Assembly (NCBI GenBank): GCA_020446525.1
Contig: JAGREO010000146.1
Location: 1 to 49,149 of the forward strand
DNA from: Geminicoccaceae bacterium
GTDB lineage: Bacteria; Pseudomonadota; Alphaproteobacteria; Geminicoccales; Geminicoccaceae
Length of the DNA stretch: 49,149 nt
Direction: 5' to 3'
A model generated the notes under the pieces. That model was not told where the DNA came from, made no database searches, and worked only from the letters and a program-made list of their open reading frames with translations. A program made the position numbers and the translations under genes. The number at the start of each line of letters is the position of its first letter. Positions within the stretch are counted from its first letter, which is position 1. Below are positions 41,881 to 49,149 of the stretch, piece after piece.

Positions 41881-41909
41881 TTGACGAAATAGGTTTATTA
41901 TCTCATAAT
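41881..41909 (+). promoter_or_regulatory. Near-consensus sigma70 promoter of the spike-like cassette
   Basis: TTGACG (41881-41886), exactly 17 bases, CATAAT (41904-41909), inside a sharply AT-rich patch of an otherwise GC-rich region. Five of six -35 and five of six -10 bases match consensus. Transcription would begin near 41916, 28 bases before the ATG at 41944. Confidence 0.7.
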
Positions 41910-41943
41910 GCGTCGGCCTTTCCTCCTTTTGCCGGAGTATATC

Positions 41944-42270
41944 ATGAGTTTGCTCTTACCCGTGGACGATAACGGCCACCCGATCCAGTGCCTGGGTTTC
42001 GACTATCGTGGAACCCAGTCGATCTCCGTCAGCGCCGTCAGCGGCCGCAACCCGCAACCGATCGCCAGCGACATCGAACTGGTGACGATCATCGCGACCG
42101 GAGCCTGCCGCTTCGAGGTCGGTGACGCGCAGGTGACCGCCGATCCGGCCACCAGCCCCTTCCTCTATCCCGGCGTCTATGTCGACGTACCGCTGGGCCG
42201 CGGCGAAACCCACATCGCCTTCGTCACCGATGGCGAGGCGTGCGTCGCCCATGTGATCGGAAGAATCTGA
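41944..42270 (+). CDS. Small hypothetical protein of the spike-like cassette
   Basis: 108 residues from ATG 41944, with GGAG at 41936-41939; the in-frame ATG at 41908 lies inside the promoter and is rejected. No signal peptide or membrane helix is visible. It is all-beta in appearance, with alternating hydrophobic strands (LGFDYRGTQSISVSAV, VTIIATGACRFEVG, HIAFVTDGEACVAHVIG). I do not recognise the family. Its position before a polyproline protein and a tail-spike-like protein resembles small structural genes of phage tail modules. It may cap or chaperone the downstream spike. Confidence 0.75.
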   Translation: MSLLLPVDDNGHPIQCLGFDYRGTQSISVSAVSGRNPQPIASDIELVTIIATGACRFEVGDAQVTADPATSPFLYPGVYVDVPLGRGETHIAFVTDGEACVAHVIGRI

Positions 42271-42271
42271 G

Positions 42272-42481
42272 GTGTCGTTCAGGCTCGGCATGACGTCGAG
42301 GTCGCTGCGCCTGCTGGACGCGACGTCGACGCCCATACCCATCGCCCCGCCGCCTCCGCCACCCCCTCCGCCGCCTCCACCTCCGCCCCCGCCGCCGGGC
42401 GCACCGGTGCTGCTGGTTACGGAGAACGGTGAGCGGATCGTGACGGAGAACGACGACCCCATCGAACTGGAGTCCGCCTGA
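42272..42481 (+). CDS. Small polyproline protein (17 consecutive prolines)
   Basis: 69 residues from GTG 42272, one base after the previous stop. Residues 1-25 are basic/hydrophobic and 26-42 are seventeen prolines. The tail is a two-fold repeat, LLVTENGERIV then TENDDPIELESA, similar in style to short acidic repeats seen in phage tail-module proteins. Such a proline run would need elongation factor P to translate. The codons vary (CCG, CCT, CCA, CCC), so the run is unlikely to be a simple sequence-slippage artefact. Its stop overlaps the spike-like gene's ATG (TGATG). Possible function: rigid linker or anchoring partner. Confidence 0.72.
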   Translation: MSFRLGMTSRSLRLLDATSTPIPIAPPPPPPPPPPPPPPPPPGAPVLLVTENGERIVTENDDPIELESA

Positions 42482-44817
42482 TGGCGAACAAGCAGATCCA
42501 CGAACTTGCTCCCGCAGCGACCCTGACGCCCGACGACCGCATCGTAGTCTCGACGGCTTCGGGCAATCTCTCGCGCAACACCACACTCGGGGCCCTGCCC
42601 TTCAAGGACGCCGACGGCGCGGCCGTCGTTCGTCCGATCGCCGACAAGCTCGCCGAGCAGGCGTCGGTACGTGATTTCGGTGCCGTCGGCGACGGCTCGG
42701 CCGACGACGCACCGGCGTTTCGCGCCGCACTCGCGGCTCGTGCGTCGATCTTCGTGCCGCCCGGCACCTACAGGCTGGCCGGCATCGTCGACGTGCTCCC
42801 CACCCGCCGCATCCTCGGCGCCGGCCGTGACGTCACCACCATCGTCGCCGAGGGCGATCGGGCCTTCGTCTTCCAGCGCAACGAAGGTGCCTTCGTGGTC
42901 GATCCGGGCAGCGCGTCGGACTGGAACCGCTCGTCGATCGCGGGCCTGACCATCCGCATGACCCGGGGCGGCATCAAAGCCTTCGGTCACGAGTTCCGCG
43001 CCACCGACATCGGCTTTTTCGGCGGCGCCGCCACCGGGCCCGCCGACGAGCACGGCTGGTGCCTCGATCTGGTCGATGCCAACGAGTGCCATCTGTCGGG
43101 GATCAACGCCGGCTATGGCGGCGGCACCCGCCATCGGATGAACGCCAACGGCATTCGCTGGCGGGCGCAGACGGCGGGCGTGAACTATGGAGACAGCCTG
43201 GTTCAGGAGGTCTCCATCAAGCTCGCCTCGGCGGACACCATCGGCGTGCTGCTGGACGGCCACACCGCGACCGGCAGCACCAATCTCTGCAACAACATGG
43301 TGCTGCAGCGGCTGCAGGTGAACGCGCCGCTCAACGGCAGCGGTCTCGTGCCGCTGCCCAACACGATCGGCGTCAAGCTCTGGAACGCCGCCCGGATCTC
43401 CCTCATCGACTGCAACATCGAGGTTGTCGACGTCGCCTTCGAGGAATATTCCCAGAGCGGCGGTGGTGCTGCCGGTGCCTGTGTCGGCAATGCCTACCTC
43501 AACTGCGCGGTGCACAACTGCAACACCCATTACCGCGACAGCAACGCCGCCACGCCCCGATCGGTGATCCAGCGCACCTTTCTGGGCGGCGACAATCTGG
43601 GACCGATCACCACCGGCAATGCCGGCGACGCCTCGGCACGGGCACAGGATGGCGACAGCTTTCTGCAAGGCGCCTGGATCGCCGGCATCGACGGCAGGCC
43701 GGCGGTTCAGCTGCGTGCCCGCGACAAGGACGTCCTCCTGCTGACCGGTGACAACAAGGGTGCGGGTCAGCCGCTGGCCGACGGTCACCCGGCGCAGATC
43801 GCCCCCTATCACGGCTTCGTCTTCGATCTCCGCTCGACGGAAAGTGCCAAGCTGACCCGGCCGGTGGCCACGGGAGCGGCCAATCCCGACGGTGTCGGTC
43901 CGGCCCTGGCCGACGTGCGGCTCGAACTCGGCAACGGCGAGGGCGACGTGCGCGGCGAGCTCGCCCGAGTGCAGGTCAACGATCCGTTGCATCTGCCGGG
44001 CCGGACGACGGAGCCCAAGCGTCCGATCGACGGCCTCGTGCATCATGCCGCCACGGCCGGAGCCCTGCCGCCCACGGGCGAATGGTATCTGGGTCCGGGG
44101 CTCTACGCCCAGGTCAATGGCGGCGAGCATCCGCCCGTCGCGGTGCAGCGCGGGGCGGTGCCGGAGAAGGAGCGCAACGCCGACTTCACGGTGTCACCGG
44201 CCGATTTCGGCAAGATCCTGCGTGTCGCCAATGCGAGCGACCGTCTGGTGACCATCCCGGCGGGCCTGGTGCAGCCAGGGTCCGGTGCCAGGCGGTTCTG
44301 GGTCATCCGTCAAGGCACCGGCCGCGTCACCTTCGCCGGCACGGGTGGTCTGCCGATCCGCTCGACCGGCGGCGAGCTCTCGATCGCCGAGCAATACCAG
44401 ATGGTCGAGGTGGTGCTGACCGCCAGCGAAGCCTACCTGATCCACATCCTGCCCGACGCCCTCGAGCGCTACGAACGGCCGTTGCACTGGACCGGCGGCA
44501 ATTTCGCCTTGCCGGCAAGCTACCTGGGCAAGCTGGTCCGCGTCAGCCACGGTGACACGAGTGCCCCGCGCTACCTGGAGATTCCGACCGGCATCGTGCC
44601 GCTCGGTATGGATGCGGTGAGCTTCTGGGTGATGAAGGCGGGTCCGGCCGACGTCGAAATCCGCGTCGGCGCCGGCATGACGCTGGCCTCGCCGTCCGGC
44701 ACGCCCTATCGGATCACCCAGGCGAACAAGGTGGTCGAGATCGTCGTCACCAACTCCGTCGGGCGCAACCCGGCACTGGCCGGCAAGCAGCCCGACACGG
44801 TCTACGTCATCGACTGA
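42481..44817 (+). CDS. Phage-tail-spike-like pectate lyase superfamily (beta-helix) protein
   Basis: 778 residues from ATG 42481. The N-terminus MANKQIHELAPAATLTPDDRIVV resembles the short virion-attachment motif of tail fibres. VRDFGAVGDGSADDAPAFRAALAA at about 63-86 is the Pectate_lyase_3/GH28-like opening, followed by a right-handed beta-helix (about 85-400). The C-terminus has two similar modules (about 566-655 and 672-775) starting DFTVSPADFGKILRV and NFALPASYLGKLVRV and sharing FWVI/FWVM and EVV/EIV strands. There is no signal peptide. Such proteins bind or cleave polysaccharides. No phage structural genes flank it: it lies between glycosyltransferase genes and an O-antigen ligase. The last 16 bases overlap the convergent ligase gene. 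Confidence 0.85.
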   Translation: MANKQIHELAPAATLTPDDRIVVSTASGNLSRNTTLGALPFKDADGAAVVRPIADKLAEQASVRDFGAVGDGSADDAPAFRAALAARASIFVPPGTYRLAGIVDVLPTRRILGAGRDVTTIVAEGDRAFVFQRNEGAFVVDPGSASDWNRSSIAGLTIRMTRGGIKAFGHEFRATDIGFFGGAATGPADEHGWCLDLVDANECHLSGINAGYGGGTRHRMNANGIRWRAQTAGVNYGDSLVQEVSIKLASADTIGVLLDGHTATGSTNLCNNMVLQRLQVNAPLNGSGLVPLPNTIGVKLWNAARISLIDCNIEVVDVAFEEYSQSGGGAAGACVGNAYLNCAVHNCNTHYRDSNAATPRSVIQRTFLGGDNLGPITTGNAGDASARAQDGDSFLQGAWIAGIDGRPAVQLRARDKDVLLLTGDNKGAGQPLADGHPAQIAPYHGFVFDLRSTESAKLTRPVATGAANPDGVGPALADVRLELGNGEGDVRGELARVQVNDPLHLPGRTTEPKRPIDGLVHHAATAGALPPTGEWYLGPGLYAQVNGGEHPPVAVQRGAVPEKERNADFTVSPADFGKILRVANASDRLVTIPAGLVQPGSGARRFWVIRQGTGRVTFAGTGGLPIRSTGGELSIAEQYQMVEVVLTASEAYLIHILPDALERYERPLHWTGGNFALPASYLGKLVRVSHGDTSAPRYLEIPTGIVPLGMDAVSFWVMKAGPADVEIRVGAGMTLASPSGTPYRITQANKVVEIVVTNSVGRNPALAGKQPDTVYVID

Positions 44818-46070
44818 CCCGGATGGGCGCGGTGGAGCGACGTCTCGTGTCGCTCCACCGCCTCGTCTCGGGGCTCCGTCACGACGGCGAGAATCATCAG
44901 CAGCACGGTCGCGTGATAGACCGTGTTGAAATAGTTCTGCAGCACGCTCTGGGTCACCATGTCGGCGGCGAGCACCAGCATCAACGCGCGCCGGGCCGGT
45001 ACGGCTTCAATCGCCGCGGCGCGCAGCGTGCGCGCGAGCATCCCGCCGATCAGCAGCGTCACCATCAGCAGTCCGGGCAGCCCCGCCTCGAAATAGAACC
45101 GCACGAATTCGTTGTGCGGCCATTCCAGCATCCGCCCGCCTTCGATCCACGGTCGACCTTCGGTCATCATCGACCGGACCGCGCCGATGCCGTGGCCGAA
45201 CGGCCGATCGGCCGCCAGCGCCAGCCAGTGCACCAGGCTGTGCGAGCGGCCGGAGGTGAAATCCGAGGTGCCGTCACCGACCAGTCTCAGCAGGAAAGCG
45301 TCGCTCACGGCGACCGTGTGGACGGCGAACACCACCAGACCCGCGAGCGTCACGAACACGAGCGTGCGCAACTGGCGGCTGCGTTCGGGACCCGCCGCGA
45401 CCGACAGGAGGCCCATCAGCACCAGTGTCAGCAAGGCGGTCCGCGTCGCCGAGAGCAGCACCATGAGCAGGGCCAGGAGCGCCACCAGAAGGGCCGTGAA
45501 GCGTGCGAACCCGCGCCGCTCCACGGCTCCGTTGCAGGCCAGAACGAGGGCGATCGTGCAGAGACTGGCGTGGGTGATGACCGATCCGGTCAGGTCCAGC
45601 CGCATCAGCGCGTCGTGGCCGCGAAGCACCACATTGTCGGCACCGGCGGCGACGGTCACCGCCATGGCCAGCACGTAGAGTCCGAGCACCTTGGCGACGA
45701 GGCCCGCGAGATCGACGTCTTCGAGCGCGTGGGCGAGATGGGGCGCCATCAGCAGGGCGACGATCGGCAGGAGAATCTTGTAGTCCAGGAGATCGAACGT
45801 GCCGCCTGCGTCCAAAAGCGCGATCGTCGTCAGCAGCCACAGGAGCACCACCGGCAGTTCGTGACCGCGGCGGGCGAAGATCGGGCGATACAGGACACAC
45901 GCGCCGGCGAGAAGCGCCACGATCGCCGAGAACAGCGCGACGCGCGCCTGCTGCAGGCCGAGCAGTGCCGCCGCCGAGGAGGACAGGAAGAGAAAGCTCG
46001 TGGCGGCCAGAAAAAGCAGCCGGATCGTGTGCACCATTCGGCCCGTTCGCTCTTGGCGGACCCTCAGCAT
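44802..46070 (-). CDS. O-antigen ligase family protein (WaaL/Wzy-like)
   Basis: 422 residues from ATG 46070; ATG 46034 (MVHTIRLLFLAA) is nearer the first helix and equally plausible. There are about eleven membrane helices, with the conserved Wzy_C loop: SGRSHSLVHWLALAADRPFGHGIG, then EWPHNEFVRFYFEAGLPGLL, in which the R and H residues of the ligase family appear. The R-T-A-L-L-T-L-V segment precedes it. It joins or polymerises lipid-linked glycan on the periplasmic face. No Wzx flippase is in the window. The cytoplasmic tail is charged. The likely substrate is made by the neighbouring glycosyltransferases. Confidence 0.88.
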   Translation of the reverse strand: MLRVRQERTGRMVHTIRLLFLAATSFLFLSSSAAALLGLQQARVALFSAIVALLAGACVLYRPIFARRGHELPVVLLWLLTTIALLDAGGTFDLLDYKILLPIVALLMAPHLAHALEDVDLAGLVAKVLGLYVLAMAVTVAAGADNVVLRGHDALMRLDLTGSVITHASLCTIALVLACNGAVERRGFARFTALLVALLALLMVLLSATRTALLTLVLMGLLSVAAGPERSRQLRTLVFVTLAGLVVFAVHTVAVSDAFLLRLVGDGTSDFTSGRSHSLVHWLALAADRPFGHGIGAVRSMMTEGRPWIEGGRMLEWPHNEFVRFYFEAGLPGLLMVTLLIGGMLARTLRAAAIEAVPARRALMLVLAADMVTQSVLQNYFNTVYHATVLLMILAVVTEPRDEAVERHETSLHRAHPGQSMT

Positions 46071-46098
46071 AAGAGCTGCTTGACGAGTAAATCAACCT

Positions 46099-46809
46099 AT
46101 GATTGATATATTCATCCGGCCAGCCTCGATGGGTTCCATGCTGACGAAAACGAGACCGTTCCCCATGATCGGGCGCGACAGCGCTTTCTTCGGCGTCTCG
46201 CAAACTTGCGCGTTCGTGCTGGCGGCCAATTTCGTCATGCAGGGCATGCGCGGGATGGACAATGGCGAGCTGTGCTTTCGCATCCTGCTCGAAGGTGCCG
46301 TCGCGAGCCTCGTGCTGGCGCTGCTGCCGGCCGCCTGGCCGCCGTCGGCGACGCTGCCGCTGGCGCTCGTGACGGCTCATCTGTTCAACTTTACGCTCAA
46401 CGGCCAGGTGTTCGTCTGCGTCCGCTATTGCCGTTTCTTCCGCCGCTCGCCCGACGTTCTCGACGAGTGGCTGCAAAAGCGCGTCCTCCGTCTCAAAGCC
46501 TCCGGCTGGCTCGACGAGGCCTTGTGTCTGGGCTCGAAGGGCACGGGCGAGAGAGCGCGATCGGCCCGTTCCGACATCGACCTGCGCTTGATCACGCCCG
46601 TCGGCATCGCCGGATGGCTGCGCACCAATCTCCTGCTCCTGTCGTTACGCAGCGAAGCCTTCTTTCGGGCGATCCCGCTCGATCTCTACGCCTATGATCG
46701 CATCGAAAGCCTCAAGCGGTTCGACGGTGCGGAGCCGTTGCTGATCGTCCTCGACCGCAAGGGGCGCCTGGCGCGAACCTTCGCGCACCGGCCCCTGACC
46801 CGCGCCTGA
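46099..46809 (+). CDS. Membrane protein with nucleotidyltransferase-like domain
   Basis: Up to 236 residues. ATG 46099 gives the longest frame, but ATG 46138 (MLTKTRPFPMIG) is possible because AT-rich promoter-like sequence (TTGACG at 46080-46085) covers the first codons. The N-terminal third holds two to three membrane helices (FGVSQTCAFVLAANFVMQG, ILLEGAVASLVLALLP, LALVTAHLFNFTLNG). The C-terminal part has GSKGTGERARSARSDIDLRLI, the G-S...S-D-I-D pattern of NTP_transf_2 enzymes, and PLDLYAYD may supply the third carboxylate. It is coupled (TGATG) to the Alg14-like gene. It may activate or modify the glycan precursor; the substrate is unknown. Confidence 0.7.
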   Translation: MIDIFIRPASMGSMLTKTRPFPMIGRDSAFFGVSQTCAFVLAANFVMQGMRGMDNGELCFRILLEGAVASLVLALLPAAWPPSATLPLALVTAHLFNFTLNGQVFVCVRYCRFFRRSPDVLDEWLQKRVLRLKASGWLDEALCLGSKGTGERARSARSDIDLRLITPVGIAGWLRTNLLLLSLRSEAFFRAIPLDLYAYDRIESLKRFDGAEPLLIVLDRKGRLARTFAHRPLTRA

Positions 46810-47273
46810 TGGCGCTGCACGTCGAACATCGCCGCACCTGCCTCGCCTTTTCGCCGGGCGGCCACCACGCCGAGCTGATGCGCGCGCTCGACGGCATCCG
46901 CTTCACCGACTGCTTCCACGTCACCTTCGCCAGCCAGCGGCCGGACGATCCCCTCGCCCGTCGAACCTATCGCCTGTGCCACCCCCGCCGTGTCCCGGGG
47001 CGCACCCTCGTCAACGTCTTGCAGAGCCTGTGGGTGATCGTTCACGAGCGACCACGCCTCGTGATCTCGAGCGGCGCCGACGTGGCGGTGGCCGTCGTCG
47101 CTTTCGGTCGCCTGCTCGGCGCGCGGACCATTTTCGTCGAGAGTGCCGGCAGCCTCGAGCCGACTCTGGCCGGGCGGCTCGCCTATCCCTTCGCCGACCT
47201 CTTCATCGTCCAGTGGCCCGAGGCGCTCCGCCGCTTTCCGAGAGCCGTGCTGGCCGACGGGCCGCTTCTTTGA
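46809..47273 (+). CDS. Alg14/PssD-like glycosyltransferase subunit
   Basis: 154 residues from ATG 46809, one base overlapping the previous stop. Alg14-family marks are FSPGGHHAELMRALDGI (the G-G-H-x-A-E membrane/UDP-sugar loop), RPRLVISSGADVAVAVVAFGRLLGARTIFVESAG, PTLAGRLAYPFADLFIVQWPE. In eukaryotes Alg14 recruits Alg13 to add the second GlcNAc to dolichol; bacterial PssD/PssE pairs act in exopolysaccharide synthesis. It is the acceptor/membrane half, and the catalytic half follows by a four-base overlap (TTGA). Confidence 0.9.
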   Translation: MALHVEHRRTCLAFSPGGHHAELMRALDGIRFTDCFHVTFASQRPDDPLARRTYRLCHPRRVPGRTLVNVLQSLWVIVHERPRLVISSGADVAVAVVAFGRLLGARTIFVESAGSLEPTLAGRLAYPFADLFIVQWPEALRRFPRAVLADGPLL

Positions 47274-47734
47274 TCACGGTGGCCGTCGGCACCTTCATCC
47301 GCGGTTTCGACGACCTCGTCCGCGCCGCCGACGGTTTGGGTCGTGAAGGTTTCGCGCAAATCGGTCATTCCGCTTTTCGCCCGCAGCATCTCGAATGGGC
47401 GTGCTTCCTGCCGCAGACCGAGCTCTTCGATCGCCTGCGTCGCAGCGAGCTCCTGATCGGCCATGCGGGCATGGGTCTCATCGGCGACGGCCTGCGCGCC
47501 GGATGTCGTCTGATCGTCGTGCCGCGCCGTGGCGCGATCGGTCCGGGCAATCCGATCAACGATCAGCGCGCCTTCGCCCGCAGGCTCGCGAGCATGCTTC
47601 CGATCACGGTCTGCGAGGATTTGCAGCAGCTCCCCGACACCGTCCGCCGGGTTCTTGACGGACCGCGCCCCGGCCCCACACGACGGCGGAGCAACGTGCC
47701 CGAACTGATCGCCGGCTTTCTCGCCCGCGGCTGA
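47270..47734 (+). CDS. Alg13/PssE-like glycosyltransferase subunit
   Basis: 154 residues from TTG 47270, overlapping the Alg14-like stop. GT28 C-terminal domain: ITVAVGTFIRGFDDLVRAAD, FLPQTELFDRLRRSELLIGHAGMGLIGDGLRAGCRLIVVPRR. The H-A-G-x-G loop binds UDP-sugar, and PINDQRAFARRLAS closes the site. Together with the preceding gene it should form a two-chain inverting glycosyltransferase. It ends 47 bases before uvrC and is probably the last gene of a three-gene unit beginning near 46099. Confidence 0.9.
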   Translation: MITVAVGTFIRGFDDLVRAADGLGREGFAQIGHSAFRPQHLEWACFLPQTELFDRLRRSELLIGHAGMGLIGDGLRAGCRLIVVPRRGAIGPGNPINDQRAFARRLASMLPITVCEDLQQLPDTVRRVLDGPRPGPTRRRSNVPELIAGFLARG

Positions 47735-47781
47735 GCCGGCCCGAGCTTGAACGCAGGACGACCACGGCGCACATAGATCGC

Positions 47782-49149
47782 ATGTCCGAAGAGATGGTGC
47801 ACCCTACCGGTCGGGCCGGGGCCCCGACGGGCGCAGCGCTGATCAAATCGCTCTTGCGCAGCCTGCCCAACGAGCCCGGCGTCTATCGCATGATCGACGG
47901 CAAGGGCGCGCTGCTCTATGTCGGCAAGGCTAAGTCGCTCAAGAAACGGGTGGCGTCCTACGTCAAGATCCAGGCCCTGAGTGCGCGTCTCCAGCGGATG
48001 GTGGCGTTGACCCGTGCGATGGAGTTCGTCACGACCTCGAGCGAAGTCGAGGCACTGCTGCTCGAATCGAACCTCATCAAGCGCCATCGGCCGAGCTTCA
48101 ACATCGTCCTGCGCGACGACAAGAGCTTTCCCTACATCTATCTGCGTCACGACCACGCCTTTCCGATGATCGGCAAGCATCGGGGCGCCAAGCGCGAGGA
48201 TATCGACTATTTCGGTCCATTCGCTTCGGCGGGCGCCGTCAACGATACACTCAACGCGCTGCTGCGCGCCTTCCCCTTGCGCAACTGCTCGGATGCCGTC
48301 TTCGACAGCCGCTCGAGACCCTGTCTGCAGTATCAGATCAAGCGCTGCTCGGCTCCCTGCGTCGGGCGTATCGACGCCGCGAGCTACGGCGAGCTGGTGA
48401 GCGAGGTGCACGCCTTTCTGGGCGGGCGCACGCGCGACGTGCAGGAGCGGCTGCAGAAGGAAATGCACGCGGCCGCCGAAGCGCTCGACTTCGAGAAGGC
48501 GGCCGTGCTGCGCGATCGGGTCAAGGCCATCACCCACATCGCCAGCCGTCAGGGCATCAACACGGCGGCGGTCGAGGACGCCGACGTCATCGCCGCGCAC
48601 GAAACCGGCGGACAGGTCTGCGTGCAGGTGTTCTTCTATCGGGGTGGCTGCAACTACGGCAATCGCGCCTACTTCCCGGGCCACACCAGGGATGCCGATC
48701 CGTCCGAGATTCTCGCTGCCTTCGTCTGCCAGTTCTATGCCGAGCGGGCGGCGCCACGCGAGGTGCTGCTCGGTGCCGACATCCCCGAGCGGACGCTGAT
48801 CGAGGATGCGCTCACCACGAAGGCGGAGCATCGCGTGCGGCTTCTCGTGCCGCAGCGCGGCGCCAAATGCCAGCTCGTGCAGATCGCCCGGCAGAACGCC
48901 GAGCAGGCGCTCGCGCGCAAGCTGGCGCAGCAGGAAAGCCAGGCGTTCCTGCTGGGTGCGCTGGCGGAGCGCTTCGCGCTGGACGCCGTGCCCGCGCGCA
49001 TCGAGGTCTACGACAACAGCCACATCCAGGGGGCCCATGCCGTCGGCGCCTTCGTCGTGGCCGGTCCCGAGGGCTTCGATCGCCGCGCCTATCGGACCTT
49101 CACCATCCGCGGCGACGATCTGCAGCCGGGCGACGATTTCGGCATGATG
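47782..49149 (+). CDS. uvrC: UvrC excinuclease subunit, N-terminal part (3' end outside window)
   Basis: 456 residues from ATG 47782, open to the window edge. The GIY-YIG nuclease domain is at about 30-110 (NEPGVYRMIDGKGALLYVGKAKSLKKRV), then a cysteine-rich segment CLQYQIKRCSAPCVGR. The UvrB-binding UVR motif LQKEMHAAAEALDFEKAAVLRDRVKAI follows, and then the start of the RNase H-like C-terminal endonuclease domain (RIEVYDNSHIQGAHAVGAFVV), whose first catalytic aspartate is in YDNSH. With UvrAB it makes both incisions in nucleotide excision repair. About 170 residues, including the helix-hairpin-helix, are missing beyond the window. Confidence 0.96.
   Translation, partial: MSEEMVHPTGRAGAPTGAALIKSLLRSLPNEPGVYRMIDGKGALLYVGKAKSLKKRVASYVKIQALSARLQRMVALTRAMEFVTTSSEVEALLLESNLIKRHRPSFNIVLRDDKSFPYIYLRHDHAFPMIGKHRGAKREDIDYFGPFASAGAVNDTLNALLRAFPLRNCSDAVFDSRSRPCLQYQIKRCSAPCVGRIDAASYGELVSEVHAFLGGRTRDVQERLQKEMHAAAEALDFEKAAVLRDRVKAITHIASRQGINTAAVEDADVIAAHETGGQVCVQVFFYRGGCNYGNRAYFPGHTRDADPSEILAAFVCQFYAERAAPREVLLGADIPERTLIEDALTTKAEHRVRLLVPQRGAKCQLVQIARQNAEQALARKLAQQESQAFLLGALAERFALDAVPARIEVYDNSHIQGAHAVGAFVVAGPEGFDRRAYRTFTIRGDDLQPGDDFGMM

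Noticed and set aside
41908-41943. In-frame ATG at 41908 as start of the small hypothetical protein
   Set aside because: It overlaps the -10 hexamer of the proposed promoter and lacks a ribosome site; ATG 41944 has GGAG upstream.
42320-42405. C-rich tract around 42340 as a regulatory repeat or CRISPR-like element
   Set aside because: It is the in-frame proline run of a short gene; the codons vary and there is no spacer structure.
47747-47775. Possible promoter before uvrC (TTGAAC-17-CACATA)
   Set aside because: The -10 match is poor, and read-through from the preceding glycosyltransferase genes is equally likely.
47563-49038. A 491-residue minus-strand open frame over uvrC
   Set aside because: UvrC on the plus strand is unmistakable (GIY-YIG, UVR motif), so this is an antisense shadow.
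1-49149. tRNA, rRNA, CRISPR arrays, insertion sequences or integrases
   Set aside because: No cloverleaf, repeat-spacer array, transposase or integrase motif was recognised by reading; a dedicated scan was not possible.

Overview
The window is a GC-rich bacterial chromosome segment, about two thirds G+C by eye, densely packed on both strands. It opens inside hslU and closes inside uvrC. The gene content points to an alphaproteobacterium, and a Rhodospirillales-like lineage is the best guess. The signs are a tripartite TRAP importer, a FemAB-like DUF482 protein next to a RidA protein, CaiB and CoxL homologues, a type III PKS paired with an isoprenylcysteine-type methyltransferase, and many NTGA start/stop overlaps. 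The genus cannot be named from sequence alone.

Layout, 0-12 kb: the hslU tail is followed by an acyltransferase-3 membrane protein and a type III polyketide synthase/methyltransferase pair (+). Next comes a tightly overlapped minus-strand operon: agmatine deiminase, split transketolase N and C subunits, and an SDR dehydrogenase. RidA and a FemAB-like protein (+) follow. After them are an MCE (MlaD-like) protein with an ABC-auxiliary lipoprotein (-) and a CaiB-type CoA-transferase (-).

12-32 kb is mostly transport and small-molecule metabolism. It holds an HTH/PIN toxin-antitoxin pair; a TRAP operon (DctP, DctQ, DctM) ending in a 2-hydroxyacid dehydrogenase, behind a good sigma70-type promoter; and a decayed vapBC remnant. 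A gamma-glutamyltransferase (-) lies next to an RraA-like gene and a ribose-type ABC importer (+). Then come a large MscS channel, a solitary iron-type binding protein, a hairpin terminator, an unaccompanied form II CoxL-like subunit (-), and a methyltransferase / MBL hydrolase / methyltransferase group (+).

32-48 kb is a surface-glycan region. A minus-strand run of eight overlapping genes (41782 down to 32063) encodes four glycosyltransferase-like proteins, a histidine phosphatase, a polysaccharide deacetylase, a fused DppD-DppF ATPase and a peptide-type binding protein. Facing away from it, behind the best promoter-like sequence in the window (TTGACG-17-CATAAT), is a three-gene cassette: a small unknown protein, a 69-residue protein with 17 consecutive prolines, and a 778-residue phage-tail-spike-like beta-helix protein. 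An O-antigen-ligase homologue (-), a membrane-anchored nucleotidyltransferase-like protein and an Alg14/Alg13-like (PssD/PssE-like) split glycosyltransferase follow, and then uvrC. The spike-like cassette inside a cellular glycan locus is the most interesting candidate for an undescribed system. No rRNA, tRNA, CRISPR array, insertion sequence or integrase was recognised.
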